A DNA stretch of 64,000 nt from Mobilibacterium timonense (GTDB lineage Bacteria; Bacillota; Clostridia; Peptostreptococcales; Anaerovoracaceae). Location of the stretch: NCBI RefSeq assembly GCF_900155555.1, contig NZ_FUHN01000008.1, positions 504,117 to 568,116 on the forward strand, written 5' to 3'. The position numbers were made by a program, and so were the translations under genes. The notes under the pieces are model-generated. The model was not told where the DNA came from. It made no database searches and was given only the letters and a program-made list of their open reading frames with translations. Positions 34,985-44,145 of the stretch are shown here, in pieces; the stretch's first letter is position 1, and the number at the start of each line of letters is the position of its first letter.

Positions 34985-36037
34985 ATGTTGAGGAGCCGAA
35001 GCTACATTGCAACGCCACCAGGGGCGACAATTAAAGAACAATTAGAAGACAGAGGAATGAGTCAAAAGGAATTTGCCGCCAGGATGGACATGTCGGAAAA
35101 ACATGTCAGTAATCTGATTAATGGTGATGTGAAGATCACTCCAGATACAGCATACAAGTTGGAAATTGTTTTGGGCGTGCCGGCTGAATTCTGGAACAAT
35201 TTAGAGGCTATCTACAGGAGTAAAATTGCAAAAGTAAACGCTGAGAATGCAATGGATTCTGATATGGAAATTGCAAGAAGATTTCCATATGGCGAAATGG
35301 CAAAATATAATTGGGTCCCAGCAACAAAGGACCCCAAGGAAAAAGTACTGAACTTGCGAAAGTATTTTGAAGTTGTTCAGTTATCGCTATTAGATAATGA
35401 ACAAATTACTAAAATTGCATGTAGAAGGCTAGCTACTACAGAAAAGAGTAATTTGGCATTAATTGCATGGGCACAAAGAGTTAAAATCCAATCAAGGAAC
35501 ATATCAGTGGAGCCAATTAATTTGGATAGGCTCGTTGATTTTATTCCGGAATTCAAGCACATGACACTATTGGATCCAAAAGATTTTGTTCCACAACTTA
35601 AGATGGATTTTGCAAGGTGTGGGGTTGCTTTGGTATTCGTACCGCACTTAAAAGGATCGTTCCTTCATGGAGCATCTTTTGTCGATGGGAATAAAATAGT
35701 GATAGGAATCACTGCAAGAGGGAAGGACGCTGACAGATTTTGGTTTAGCCTCTTCCATGAAATTGCACACATACTTCTCGGACATATTGGTCAGTATGGA
35801 GGAATTTCCGAAGAAGACGAGAAAAGAGCGGATGGATACGCAAGAGATATGTTGATCGACCAAGATGCATTTCTCGCGTTTAAGGAAAAAAAAGATTATT
35901 CGAGGCAGAGTGTCCTAATGTTTGCAAAAGAACAAGGTATCGCACCTGGTATTGTAGTTGGCAGGATGCAGACCGAAAGAATGTTGCTTCACAATGAACT
36001 TAATGATTTGAAAGAAAAATATAAAATCGTAAGTTAA
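34985..36037 (+). CDS. higA: HigA-family antitoxin with ImmA/IrrE metallopeptidase domain
   Basis: 350 residues. N-terminal HigA-type HTH (PGATIKEQLEDRGMSQKEFA, then HVSNLINGDVKITPDTAYKLE) linked to a zincin domain with FHEIAHILLGH (HExxH) near residue 260 and DEKRADGYARD after it. HTH plus peptidase antitoxins of this long type are known. The first gene is the toxin, the usual HigBA order. The pair stands between the late regulator and terminase and is visibly more AT-rich than its neighbours, a sign of separate acquisition. Confidence 0.88.
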   Translation: MLRSRSYIATPPGATIKEQLEDRGMSQKEFAARMDMSEKHVSNLINGDVKITPDTAYKLEIVLGVPAEFWNNLEAIYRSKIAKVNAENAMDSDMEIARRFPYGEMAKYNWVPATKDPKEKVLNLRKYFEVVQLSLLDNEQITKIACRRLATTEKSNLALIAWAQRVKIQSRNISVEPINLDRLVDFIPEFKHMTLLDPKDFVPQLKMDFARCGVALVFVPHLKGSFLHGASFVDGNKIVIGITARGKDADRFWFSLFHEIAHILLGHIGQYGGISEEDEKRADGYARDMLIDQDAFLAFKEKKDYSRQSVLMFAKEQGIAPGIVVGRMQTERMLLHNELNDLKEKYKIVS

Positions 36038-36083
36038 GTCCGGACATTAGGGGAAAAAATGTGTGTTATTATAGTAGTGTCCA

Positions 36084-36192
36084 AAGACGGACAAAAACAA
36101 GAGCGCCGTCCGTCTTGTTGATTTACCTAGTAGCCGGGTTGACCACCCGGCATTTATTATGCCTGGAAACAGGCCGGGGAGAGGGTGTAGAA
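36084..36192. other. Stem-loop-rich gap before the HNH gene, possible cos region
   Basis: Inverted repeat AAGACGGAC/GTCCGTCTT (36084-36116) ends the toxin-antitoxin unit; then CCGGGT-TGACC-ACCCGG and GCCTG-GAAA-CAGGC stems follow before the HNH start. Phages with an HNH gene upstream of terminase often carry their packaging site in this gap; that is position-based inference only. Confidence 0.35.
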
Positions 36193-36549
36193 GTGTCAAC
36201 GAATCCACGCTATCAAAATGGGGCCCTCCGTAGAAAGTACCGGGCAAGGTTAAGAGCTATGGGGTGTGACTGCGGGATATGCCGCGGGGCCCTGGGACCG
36301 ATCCACTACGATGAACCTAGTGATGCAGATCATCCGTTATCATTCGTGATAGATGAAATAAAACCGATAAGCAAGTGGAAAGAGTTCGGTTATGGCTCTC
36401 CGAGGGAAGCCGCCGAAGACTGGGACAACATACAGGCCGCTCACTACATCTGTAACCAGGTCAAGGGCAATAAAACAGGAAATTGTATACAGGAACGGCA
36501 AAAAATACAAATTGACAAGAAAAATTACTCTTCAGATGGAAATTGGTAG
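36193..36549 (+). CDS. HNH endonuclease
   Basis: 118 residues from GTG 36193 (GAGGGTGTAG upstream). CDCGICRG provides the zinc-binding Cys pair, FVIDEIKPISK the conserved Asp-Glu of the HNH core, and NIQAAHYICNQVKG the N and H residues. HNH proteins next to terminase are needed for DNA packaging cleavage in many cos siphophages. Confidence 0.85.
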   Translation: MSTNPRYQNGALRRKYRARLRAMGCDCGICRGALGPIHYDEPSDADHPLSFVIDEIKPISKWKEFGYGSPREAAEDWDNIQAAHYICNQVKGNKTGNCIQERQKIQIDKKNYSSDGNW

Positions 36550-36627
36550 GGGAGAGGACCCTCCCGGAGGGCGACGGAGACCAAACCCGTCCAAGCGCCA
36601 ATTTACACACAGGGATTTTTGATAAAA

Positions 36628-36915
36628 ATGGCATATAGAAAATTGACAAGTGCCACGAGGGCAGGGAGTCGGTTAGAGATGCTAAAAACCTTGGCCAAGG
36701 AGCTGGCCAAAAGCATCGATACGGCTGCAGCAGATCCGGATGCGGTGAAGCAGCTGGCTCCGCTGGCAAAGCAATACAGGGAAACGATCAAGGAGATAGA
36801 AGACATAGAAGGAGCGAATACAAGTGACGACGAGATTGGCGAGATTATCGCACAAAGAGCAGATAACGGGAAGCCAGGAGCCGTCAGAAAGGATCGCACC
36901 GGATTACACAAGTAG
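36628..36915 (+). CDS. terS: Probable terminase small subunit
   Basis: 95 residues, helical, placed directly before and overlapping terminase large subunit by 92 bases in another frame. MAYRKLTSATRAGSRLEMLKTLA and QYRETIKEIEDIEG resemble small P27-like or HTH terminase small subunits. An in-frame TTG at 36619 is an alternative start; neither has a strong ribosome site. Confidence 0.65.
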   Translation: MAYRKLTSATRAGSRLEMLKTLAKELAKSIDTAAADPDAVKQLAPLAKQYRETIKEIEDIEGANTSDDEIGEIIAQRADNGKPGAVRKDRTGLHK

Positions 36916-38266
36916 TGATGGCTTTGACGCCTGCAGGATATTACAGGCTGGAGGTATCACGCTGGATGAGTGGCAGGCAGATATGCTATGCGATTGGATG
37001 GGTCGCAACTCATCGGGACGGTGGGCCGCATCAACCTGCGGCGGATCAGTGCCCAGACAAAATGGGAAAAGCTTACTAGTACAGGGGCGTGCCGAAGCCG
37101 GCATGCTCCTTTTTAATGAACAGGTTATCTACACGGCACATCTGCAGAAAACGGCGACAGAAACGTTTGAAGAGATGCGAGATTTCTTTGAATCACGTGC
37201 GCTGCGCAAGTATGTCTCAGAGATAAAGACAGCCATTGGTAGAGAGCAGATCATTTTGAAGTCGGGTGCGCGCATAAAGTTCCTGGCACGCACAAGGAAC
37301 GGCGGACGTGGACAACATGGTGATCTGCTCATAATTGATGAGGCACAGGAAATAGACGAGACAGCCCAGGCATCATTCCTGCCAGCGATCTCAGCGAGCT
37401 TGAATCCGCAAACTATCTATGTGGGCACACCGCCGGATCCGTCGGTAACGGCCACTGTATTCCGAGACATACGACAGAAGGCACTAAATGGCAAAACAGG
37501 TAAAACCGCGTGGTTCGAGTTTTCCGTGCCAGAGATAGGAGACATAACCGACAGAGCTCGGTGGGCAGCAACAAATCCTGCCCTAGGGAAAAGAATACTA
37601 CTGGCAACGATAGAGGGGGAATCAGAACAGATGGAACCAGATACGTTTGCTCGGGAGCGCCTGGGATGGTGGTCTCCAGTTGTGGAGAGGACAAAGGCAA
37701 TAATGGCGATAGATCCTGAAGCATGGAAAGCGTGCAGATCCTCCGAACCAAAGCCAGAAGGAAAGACGGCTTACGGAGTCAAGTTTACGGCAGATGGGTC
37801 TGAGGTGTGCCTCTGCGGTGCAGTCATACCGAAAGAAGGCCCTGCGAGGATATCCATCATCGAAAGGACAACGACTGCTCGTGGTACACGGTGGCTGTCT
37901 GAATGGCTTAATGCAAGATATCACCAGGCATCATGTGTAGTGATAGACGGCCGCAATGGAGTTGACCTCCTGGTGGATCGGATCGCTGACACGTGGAGAA
38001 TGAAAAATTCTGTCATCAAGCCTACCGCAAAGGAAGTAGTTGCGGCAGCCAGCCTACTGGTCAATGACATCAATGAAGGAATCGTTACCTGGTATGAAGG
38101 GCAACCGGCACTTGAAGACAGCGCACTAAGCGCAGAACAGAGATCCATAGCGGGCGGCTGGGGATTCGGAGGAGATAATTCAGCACCGATAGAAGCGGCT
38201 AGTCTGGCACTCTGGGGTGCTGCCACAAGCAAGAGAGATCCGCATAGGAAAATGCGCATAGGATAA
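36824..38266 (+). CDS. terL: Terminase large subunit
   Basis: 480-residue DNA-packaging motor. N-terminal ATPase with Walker A-like PRQNGKS, Walker B LLIIDEAQE and coupling motif IYVGTPP; C-terminal nuclease region with acidic residues in VVIDGRNGVDLL. The start is GTG 36824 with GAAGGAG upstream, inside the small-subunit gene. Confidence 0.92.
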   Translation: MTTRLARLSHKEQITGSQEPSERIAPDYTSSDGFDACRILQAGGITLDEWQADMLCDWMGRNSSGRWAASTCGGSVPRQNGKSLLVQGRAEAGMLLFNEQVIYTAHLQKTATETFEEMRDFFESRALRKYVSEIKTAIGREQIILKSGARIKFLARTRNGGRGQHGDLLIIDEAQEIDETAQASFLPAISASLNPQTIYVGTPPDPSVTATVFRDIRQKALNGKTGKTAWFEFSVPEIGDITDRARWAATNPALGKRILLATIEGESEQMEPDTFARERLGWWSPVVERTKAIMAIDPEAWKACRSSEPKPEGKTAYGVKFTADGSEVCLCGAVIPKEGPARISIIERTTTARGTRWLSEWLNARYHQASCVVIDGRNGVDLLVDRIADTWRMKNSVIKPTAKEVVAAASLLVNDINEGIVTWYEGQPALEDSALSAEQRSIAGGWGFGGDNSAPIEAASLALWGAATSKRDPHRKMRIG

Positions 38267-38275
38267 AGGAGAAAG

Positions 38276-39709
38276 ATGGATAGCATCACTATCAACCCGA
38301 CTAATGTCACGAATCTCGACAAGGATACAGCTGAGAAGCTGTTCCGCCTTATCGAAGTTTATAACCATCACAAAGCGAAAAACGAGGGCAAGGAGAGGTA
38401 CTATAACGGGCATATTCCACTGAGTGAAGTAAATCTCGGAATAGCTCTTCCTGACGGTATAAAGGGCCTTGAGATCGGTTGCGAATGGGGCGGTAAGTGC
38501 GTTGATGTGCTTGCCGCTCGTTCTATGTTCGATGGCTTTGTAGGCGCTGATGGTGATGTGGTCAATACAGTTCAGCGCATTGCTGTAGCAAACCGGTTCA
38601 TTGCGGAGTACATGAAAGCCTGCCGCGATGAGCTGAAATTCGGATGCACTTTCACCACACTATCCGCAGATCCGTTGAGAGGGTGCAGAATAAGATTCCA
38701 CTCTCCGCAGACTGCTGCAGCTTTATGGTCCGGAGAGGAAGGGCGAATAGACTGCGGAATGGCCATAATAGATGCCAGGCAGGATGAGTCAGACAAGCTG
38801 TGGAGACCATCGATAATTAATATTTATACAGCTACGGACATCTGGGTATTAAGACGGCCTTCCGGAACGACAAGCTGGATAGCGGAACGACATCCACAGA
38901 AGATGGGACGGCCGCTTATGGAGCCACTGATCTGGAATGCTACAAGCAAGAAACCATTTGGCAGATCTCGGATAAAGGAGACGGTCAGACACCTTATCCA
39001 GGGATATGTGCGCACGGTCGCAAATGCCACCATCGGGCTTGAGTTCGCGACCTCTCCGCAGAAGTATCTATTGGGAGTAACAGATGATCAGTATGACTCG
39101 CTGATCAATCAAAAATTCAGGCAGTATGTAGGCAACCTTATAGCAGCAACATCAAATCCGGAGACGGGAAATAATCCGACTTTTGGACAGCTTGCGCAGG
39201 GGTCGATAGAACCGCATGTGCAGATGCTCCGGATCCTATCGACGCAGTTTTCAGCGGCAACAGGACTTCCTGTGACGGATTGCGGGGTGATCAATGATGC
39301 CAATCCAACATCATCGGATGCGATCCTTGCGCAGACACAGACCCTGATCACGCTCGCAGAACAGCTTAACGCATCCAATGGTGACTCACTGAAGATGATA
39401 GCCATGATGGCACAGGCCATAGCAAGGAATGCGACTCTGGAAGAGCTGACCGACGAAGAAAAGGATGTGATCCCACATTTCAAGAATCCGGCAATGCCGT
39501 CCATTGCATCTACAGCTGACGCGGCAACAAAAATTGCATCAGTGAGGCAGGGCTTCGCAAGCACAGACGTGTTCCTGGAGATGCAAGGATTTGACCAGGC
39601 GGACATTCGCAGGATCAAGTCACAAGAACAGAGGGCGCGAGGTCTGGAACTGCTTAATGAGCTGACAATGGATGATGCCTCAACAGGATCTCCGGAGGGA
39701 GATGAATAA
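38276..39709 (+). CDS. Portal protein, SPP1 gp6-like
   Basis: 477 residues. Standard SPP1-type portal features: PLSEVNLGIALPDGIKGLEIG near the N terminus, a crown-like helical C terminus, and position between terminase and the head morphogenesis gene. Forms the dodecameric DNA entry channel. AAGGAGAAAG precedes the ATG; its stop overlaps the next start (TAATG). Confidence 0.85.
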   Translation: MDSITINPTNVTNLDKDTAEKLFRLIEVYNHHKAKNEGKERYYNGHIPLSEVNLGIALPDGIKGLEIGCEWGGKCVDVLAARSMFDGFVGADGDVVNTVQRIAVANRFIAEYMKACRDELKFGCTFTTLSADPLRGCRIRFHSPQTAAALWSGEEGRIDCGMAIIDARQDESDKLWRPSIINIYTATDIWVLRRPSGTTSWIAERHPQKMGRPLMEPLIWNATSKKPFGRSRIKETVRHLIQGYVRTVANATIGLEFATSPQKYLLGVTDDQYDSLINQKFRQYVGNLIAATSNPETGNNPTFGQLAQGSIEPHVQMLRILSTQFSAATGLPVTDCGVINDANPTSSDAILAQTQTLITLAEQLNASNGDSLKMIAMMAQAIARNATLEELTDEEKDVIPHFKNPAMPSIASTADAATKIASVRQGFASTDVFLEMQGFDQADIRRIKSQEQRARGLELLNELTMDDASTGSPEGDE

Positions 39710-41142
39710 TGGCCAGCAAAAAACAGTGGATGCAATATGTGCAACTGATGTCACAGCTGAAAGGTACTGCCAGAAAGCAGATGGATGATTATCTGGCGAA
39801 GTATGGCACTGGAGACATGGAAGCGGTGATCAAATATGCTTTCAGCCTTGCAACAAAGTATGGAGAGGGTACATCTGCAGTCGCTGCGGAAATGTATGAT
39901 GCGGTCGCGAAATCGCAGGGTGCAAAAGTGCCGGCGGCTGAGTTGGCCAGTACAGCATCATATGAAGACACGGCTAAGGCAGTGACGCATGCGAAAGGAG
40001 TCAGTGACCGAAATATCCCGGGAGCGGTGGAAACACTTGTTAAACAGGCTGGAGAGGATACGACGATAAAGAATGCCATTCGCGATGGTGCAGAATTCGC
40101 ATGGATACCAAGTGGCGATTCCTGCCCGTTCTGTCTTGCGCTTGCCTCCGGAGGCTGGCGCCACGCATCGAAAAAGACCCTGAAAGGGGATCATGCAGAT
40201 CATATACATGCTCACTGTGATTGCTCGTTTGCGATCCGCTTTGATGGCAAAACATCAGTAGAAGGATATGACCCTGACAAGTTGCGTGAGCTGTACGAGA
40301 ATGCAGATGGAAGAACGTGGAAAGATAAGATCAATTCCATGAGGCGGGAGCAGTATGAACTGGATGGAGAAAAGATACGTGCTCAGAAACGAGCTGCGTA
40401 TAAACGGAAGCATCCAGTGAGAGGTGCTACTGATACAGGTGAAGCGATTGTGATGGCCGATGGCCAAGAAGTACCATATGGAAGCAGAGCAGGCTTCACG
40501 GGCATGACCAGAGATCAGGCTGTGAAGCAAGCACAGATGTATAGCCTGAATAAAAGCAGAGATATCCAATCAGGAGCTTTACGCGAAGAAAGTCATAAGG
40601 GCAAGATCAGAACTACCGAAATAGCACGGGCGAAAATAGAATCACCGGATTATGGAAGAAGAATGTCGTTAGTGGATGCATCAAAAGACGTTACAAACAC
40701 AATGACTAGTGAGGCAAAAAAAATACTGTATCACAGGAGTGGTACGGTATACGAAGATCTTATGTTTATTGACACCAGAACGGGAAAATTCATAACGCGC
40801 ACCGATTTCGACTATGAAAGAAAGGTGATGCCAAGTAAAAAAATGTGGAAGATGTTAGATGAGGCACCGGATTATACAGTAGCGGCTTTACATAATCATC
40901 CTGGAAGCACACCGCCTAGTCCATCTGATGTTAATGCAATATCTATAAGAAAAAATGCGTATGGAGTAGTTGTCTGCCATGATGGAACGATATACAAATA
41001 TAGTGTGGATGCAAGTTCGTATAATGAGGCTGGTTACTGGTCGAGCTTTGATTTTCTTGATCAAAACGGATATAATGAAAAAGCAATAATGAAATTCATA
41101 GAATTGTCAAATGAAGCCGGCGTAAATATGGAGATTTTGTGA
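39709..41142 (+). CDS. MuF-type minor head protein fused to a C-terminal JAB/MPN-like domain
   Basis: 477 residues. Residues 1 to about 210 are an SPP1 gp7/MuF-like minor head protein with the zinc-like cluster SCPFC...HIHAHCDC. After a linker of about 100 residues comes an unrelated C-terminal domain ending with ALHNHPGSTPPSPSDVNAI: HxH (395, 397), Ser404 and Asp407, close to the JAMM metalloprotease signature HxH-x7-S-x2-D but one residue shorter, with a candidate upstream Glu349. MuF proteins carrying C-terminal polymorphic-toxin domains are known in Bacillota prophages. A 66-residue gene overlaps its stop and may encode immunity. The terminal part is more AT-rich than the head module. Confidence 0.8.
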   Translation: MASKKQWMQYVQLMSQLKGTARKQMDDYLAKYGTGDMEAVIKYAFSLATKYGEGTSAVAAEMYDAVAKSQGAKVPAAELASTASYEDTAKAVTHAKGVSDRNIPGAVETLVKQAGEDTTIKNAIRDGAEFAWIPSGDSCPFCLALASGGWRHASKKTLKGDHADHIHAHCDCSFAIRFDGKTSVEGYDPDKLRELYENADGRTWKDKINSMRREQYELDGEKIRAQKRAAYKRKHPVRGATDTGEAIVMADGQEVPYGSRAGFTGMTRDQAVKQAQMYSLNKSRDIQSGALREESHKGKIRTTEIARAKIESPDYGRRMSLVDASKDVTNTMTSEAKKILYHRSGTVYEDLMFIDTRTGKFITRTDFDYERKVMPSKKMWKMLDEAPDYTVAALHNHPGSTPPSPSDVNAISIRKNAYGVVVCHDGTIYKYSVDASSYNEAGYWSSFDFLDQNGYNEKAIMKFIELSNEAGVNMEIL

Positions 41143-41342
41143 TGGCTAAAATTACGATGGAAAGCATAATAAAGAAGTTGGGATTTGATCCTTTAAGGTA
41201 TAATTATTCTAAAGGGATTGATTGGGAAGACGATAATTGGGAAAGCCCGTTTAAAGGATTAACTTCTGAAGAAGTTTTGTTCATTCATCAAGCTGCTATC
41301 GCTGATCCGATGTGTTACGCAAAGAATCAACATAAAGACTAG
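41142..41342 (+). CDS. Small acidic protein, candidate immunity partner of the MuF-JAB protein
   Basis: 66 residues, acidic, one domain (IIKKLGFDPLRYNYSKGIDW, FKGLTSEEVLFIHQAA). ATG 41142 overlaps the TGA of the MuF gene, GGAG eight bases upstream. AT-rich relative to neighbours and closed by two terminators. No family recognised; the role is inferred from position, size and charge. Confidence 0.6.
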   Translation: MAKITMESIIKKLGFDPLRYNYSKGIDWEDDNWESPFKGLTSEEVLFIHQAAIADPMCYAKNQHKD

Positions 41343-41343
41343 G

Positions 41344-41400
41344 AAAGCACCTGTTTCGGCCGGTGCTTTTTTCATACCTCGCGGATATTCGCGGGGTTTT
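41344..41400 (+). terminator. Two tandem terminator hairpins behind the MuF/immunity pair
   Basis: AAAGCACC/GGTGCTTT with T6 (41344-41372), then CCTCGCG/CGCGGGG with T4 (41377-41400). They separate the pair from the rest of the head operon. Confidence 0.7.
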
Positions 41401-41423
41401 ATTATGCGGAAAAGGAGAACGAC

Positions 41424-41825
41424 ATGGGTAAAGATGACTATGAAGTGATCGTATGTAAAGTGCTTGTTTACTTTTACAGGAAGCTGAAGGGGAAGATATC
41501 AGAAGAAGATTTGGAATACTATCTATATCCCATGACGAAACAGCTTCCCATATCACAGGAGTATCTGGACGCTGTCCTCCTGGATCTTATAGACCAAGGC
41601 TTTATCGCTGATGTCCGTGTTTCTAAAGCATGGGGCGGAGATGTGGTCGGTATTGACATAAAGCGTGCTCGAATAACATTGAAAGGAATCGAGTATCTTA
41701 AGGAAAACTCCACGATGAGAAAAAATTGCAGAGACGCTAAAAGAAGCGATTCCGATCTGGAGTTTATTCGCATAGGGAGAGGTTGTGGTGAGAGTCAATG
41801 GATAGCAAGGAGAAAGAATACTTAA
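41424..41825 (+). CDS. YjcQ-like winged-helix phage protein
   Basis: 133 residues. DDYEVIVCKVLVYFYRKLK, LDAVLLDLIDQGFI and ARITLKGIEYLKENSTM are the familiar segments of YjcQ-type winged-helix proteins in Bacillota phages. The last 35 residues are atypical and basic (RRKNT end). AAGGAGAACGAC precedes ATG 41424. Confidence 0.7.
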   Translation: MGKDDYEVIVCKVLVYFYRKLKGKISEEDLEYYLYPMTKQLPISQEYLDAVLLDLIDQGFIADVRVSKAWGGDVVGIDIKRARITLKGIEYLKENSTMRKNCRDAKRSDSDLEFIRIGRGCGESQWIARRKNT

Positions 41826-41998
41826 ATCCTAATATCATGTATTCATGTTTCCTAAGCGGGCTATGTACAGGAATAGTTTTGGTGATGATTATCATGGAGC
41901 TCATGCTCGTGGTCAATATTCCAATATGGTCACTGCTATTGCCGGTGATAACACCGGCGGTATGTGCTTTTCTATGTTATGGGGAAGAGCATGAATAG
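41798..41998 (+). CDS. Small two-helix membrane protein
   Basis: 66 residues with two membrane segments (FLSGLCTGIVLVMIIMELML and IWSLLLPVITPAVCAFLC). Overlaps the previous gene; weak ribosome site. Function unknown. Confidence 0.5.
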   Translation: MDSKEKEYLNPNIMYSCFLSGLCTGIVLVMIIMELMLVVNIPIWSLLLPVITPAVCAFLCYGEEHE

Positions 41999-42093
41999 AC
42001 ATCAATTCAGCATATAGGTCGCCGATGGGCGGCCTTTTAATATGCGGCAACTCGGGCCGAAACCGAGGAAGACAACTCAAGGAGGAAAAGATA

Positions 42094-42648
42094 ATGGCTG
42101 AGGATACCAGCAAGAACAACCAGACAACAGGGAGAGACCTGGAAGATAAGCAGACAACGGGGAGAGACCCGGAAGATACGCAGACTGAAAGGACTTTCAC
42201 GAAGAGCGAAGTTAATGCAATCGTCGTAGATCGCCTTGCCCGTGACAGGGAGAAATACAAGGACTACGAGGAATTAAAAAAGAAGGCGGAAAAATACGAC
42301 GAGTATGAAGAAGCTAATAAAACAGAACTGCAGAAAGAAAGGGAGAGAGCGGATGCGCTTGAGAAGAAGGTTAATGCACTCGAAAGGGCCAATAAAATCA
42401 AGTCTGTAAGAGACAAGGTGGCAAAGGAAACTGGCGTACCAGCACACTTGCTTTACGGAGATGATGAGGAATCATGTAGGACACAGGCAAAGGCTCTTGT
42501 GGATTACAAGAAGGATGGGACATATCCAAACGTCAAAGACGGAGGAGAATCACATAACACGATGAGTAAGGAGGACATCCTGAAAATAAAGGATCCTATC
42601 AAGCGCACAAAGGCTATTCAGAATAATATCGAACTGTTTAATAAATAA
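42094..42648 (+). CDS. Capsid scaffolding protein, DUF4355-like
   Basis: 184 residues, highly charged helix (EELKKKAEKYDEYEEANKTE), low-complexity N terminus and a C-terminal capsid-binding tail, immediately before the major capsid gene, as for DUF4355/gp46-type scaffolds. The N-terminal region contains a 30-base tandem duplication (42121-42150 and 42151-42180, 27 matches) encoding QTTGRDLEDK and QTTGRDPEDT. AAGGAGGAAAAG precedes ATG 42094. Confidence 0.82.
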   Translation: MAEDTSKNNQTTGRDLEDKQTTGRDPEDTQTERTFTKSEVNAIVVDRLARDREKYKDYEELKKKAEKYDEYEEANKTELQKERERADALEKKVNALERANKIKSVRDKVAKETGVPAHLLYGDDEESCRTQAKALVDYKKDGTYPNVKDGGESHNTMSKEDILKIKDPIKRTKAIQNNIELFNK

Positions 42649-42659
42649 GGAGGAGTAAT

Positions 42660-43493
42660 ATGACAGACGTAGCAATACAGGCAAGAGCTCAGGACATCAA
42701 TTTTGTCACAACATTTGAAACAGATCTGCATAATATGCTGAATGTTCTGGGACATGAAAGTGTTCAGGTGGTGGCACCAGGAACAGCCCACAAGATCTAT
42801 AAGGCATCTGGAACACTGGAATCCGGAGCTGTTGAGGAGAAAGCGCTGATCCCGGATTCCGGCATTAAGATGAATGATGGAGAACTTGTAGAGATCACAT
42901 ATCAGAAGTACAGAAAACTGACCTCCATCGAAGAGATCGGGAAGAAGGGCTATGACGTTGCAGTCGGTGGCACAAATATCGCAATGCTGAAGGAGATCCA
43001 GAAGAACATCAGGAAGACTATATTTAATGCGGTAGCAACCGGGACTGAAACAGCTCAGGGAGCAACATTCCAGGCAAAGGTGGCCAAGGCGGCAGCTTTC
43101 CTTGAAAAGAAGTTCGAGGATGAGGCATTCACGCCTATCATATTTGCTTCCCCAGATGATGTTTATGATTATCTGGGATCGCACACCGTGACTCTTGAGA
43201 CGAACTTCGGCCTTTCGTATCTTTCCAACTTTATGGGCATTGGGAATGTTATCGTCGATTCCAATATGGCAGCAGGAACTGTAGCCGGTACTGCTGCGGA
43301 AAATCTCGTGATCGATGCTGCATCCATTACATCTATTCCTGGCATGGAACTCGAAACTGACGAGCTTGGAATGATTGCCGTACACAATGGTGCGAAATAC
43401 GAGAATGCCGCACTTGAGGTAGTAGCATACTGCGGGTTGGCAGTACTTCCTACATATAAGGACCGCATCATAAAGGTAACCTCTGCAGCATAG
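42660..43493 (+). CDS. Major capsid protein
   Basis: 277 residues, expected HK97 fold: N-terminal arm, extended loop around TLESGAVEEKALIPDSGIK, long spine helix with FQAKVAKAAAFLEKKF, and C-terminal A-domain strands. Directly follows the scaffold. AAGGAGGAGTAAT precedes the ATG. Confidence 0.85.
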   Translation: MTDVAIQARAQDINFVTTFETDLHNMLNVLGHESVQVVAPGTAHKIYKASGTLESGAVEEKALIPDSGIKMNDGELVEITYQKYRKLTSIEEIGKKGYDVAVGGTNIAMLKEIQKNIRKTIFNAVATGTETAQGATFQAKVAKAAAFLEKKFEDEAFTPIIFASPDDVYDYLGSHTVTLETNFGLSYLSNFMGIGNVIVDSNMAAGTVAGTAAENLVIDAASITSIPGMELETDELGMIAVHNGAKYENAALEVVAYCGLAVLPTYKDRIIKVTSAA

Positions 43494-43507
43494 AAAAGGA
43501 GATAGCA

Positions 43508-43765
43508 ATGAGAAACGTAAGAGTTAATTATGATTTTTACGATCTCGTAGAAGGTGCTGACCGGAAGGCCGGCAGCACCTTTATCTGCGATGATGATAGG
43601 GCAGAATACCTGTCAAATCTGGGACTCGTCCTTAAACTCCATAAAGTTGAAGATAAAGCAGAGGAGCCCGTGAATGACTCTGATAGATCTTCAAAGGGAG
43701 AGGAAGAGACATCGGCCGCACCAGTGTCTGCAAAGAGAACGGCAGGGGCGAGGAAAGCAAAATGA
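43508..43765 (+). CDS. Hypothetical head-module protein
   Basis: 85 residues: a short folded N-terminal part (NYDFYDLVEGADRKAG) and a disordered basic/acidic tail ending KRTAGARKAK. Such genes are usual between capsid and connector; role unassigned. Confidence 0.55.
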   Translation: MRNVRVNYDFYDLVEGADRKAGSTFICDDDRAEYLSNLGLVLKLHKVEDKAEEPVNDSDRSSKGEEETSAAPVSAKRTAGARKAK

Positions 43766-44145
43766 GTGCTTATGCAATAGTTTCTGATGTAGAGGCAGGG
43801 TTTCGGGCGTTTGATGCTGATGAGAAAGCAAAATGCGCACAGCTCCTGCAGGAAGCTGCTGTGATGATAGATGCATATGCAGTCAGCGCATCAGAGGAAG
43901 TCAAGAAACTCGTGTCATGCAGGATGGTCCGCCGGGCGATCGGAGAAGCTGGTAACGGTAATGCATCATTCCCTATGGGTGCGACGCAGGGATCTGCATC
44001 AGCTCTCGGATATACGCAGTCCTGGACGATCGGAAGCGGATCAAACGGTGAGCTCTATTTTTCCAAGAACGAGAAACAGATGCTGGGCCTCGGAAACCGG
44101 ATCGGATCATATAGCCCTGTAGAGGAGTTGGTAAAACATGATTAG
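43762..44145 (+). CDS. Head-tail connector, Gp19/Gp15/Gp42-like
   Basis: 127 residues with the opening AIVSDVEAGFRAFDADEKAKC and later VSCRMVRRAIG, typical of the gp15-type connector family that docks under the portal. Overlaps both neighbours by a few bases. Confidence 0.78.
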   Translation: MSAYAIVSDVEAGFRAFDADEKAKCAQLLQEAAVMIDAYAVSASEEVKKLVSCRMVRRAIGEAGNGNASFPMGATQGSASALGYTQSWTIGSGSNGELYFSKNEKQMLGLGNRIGSYSPVEELVKHD

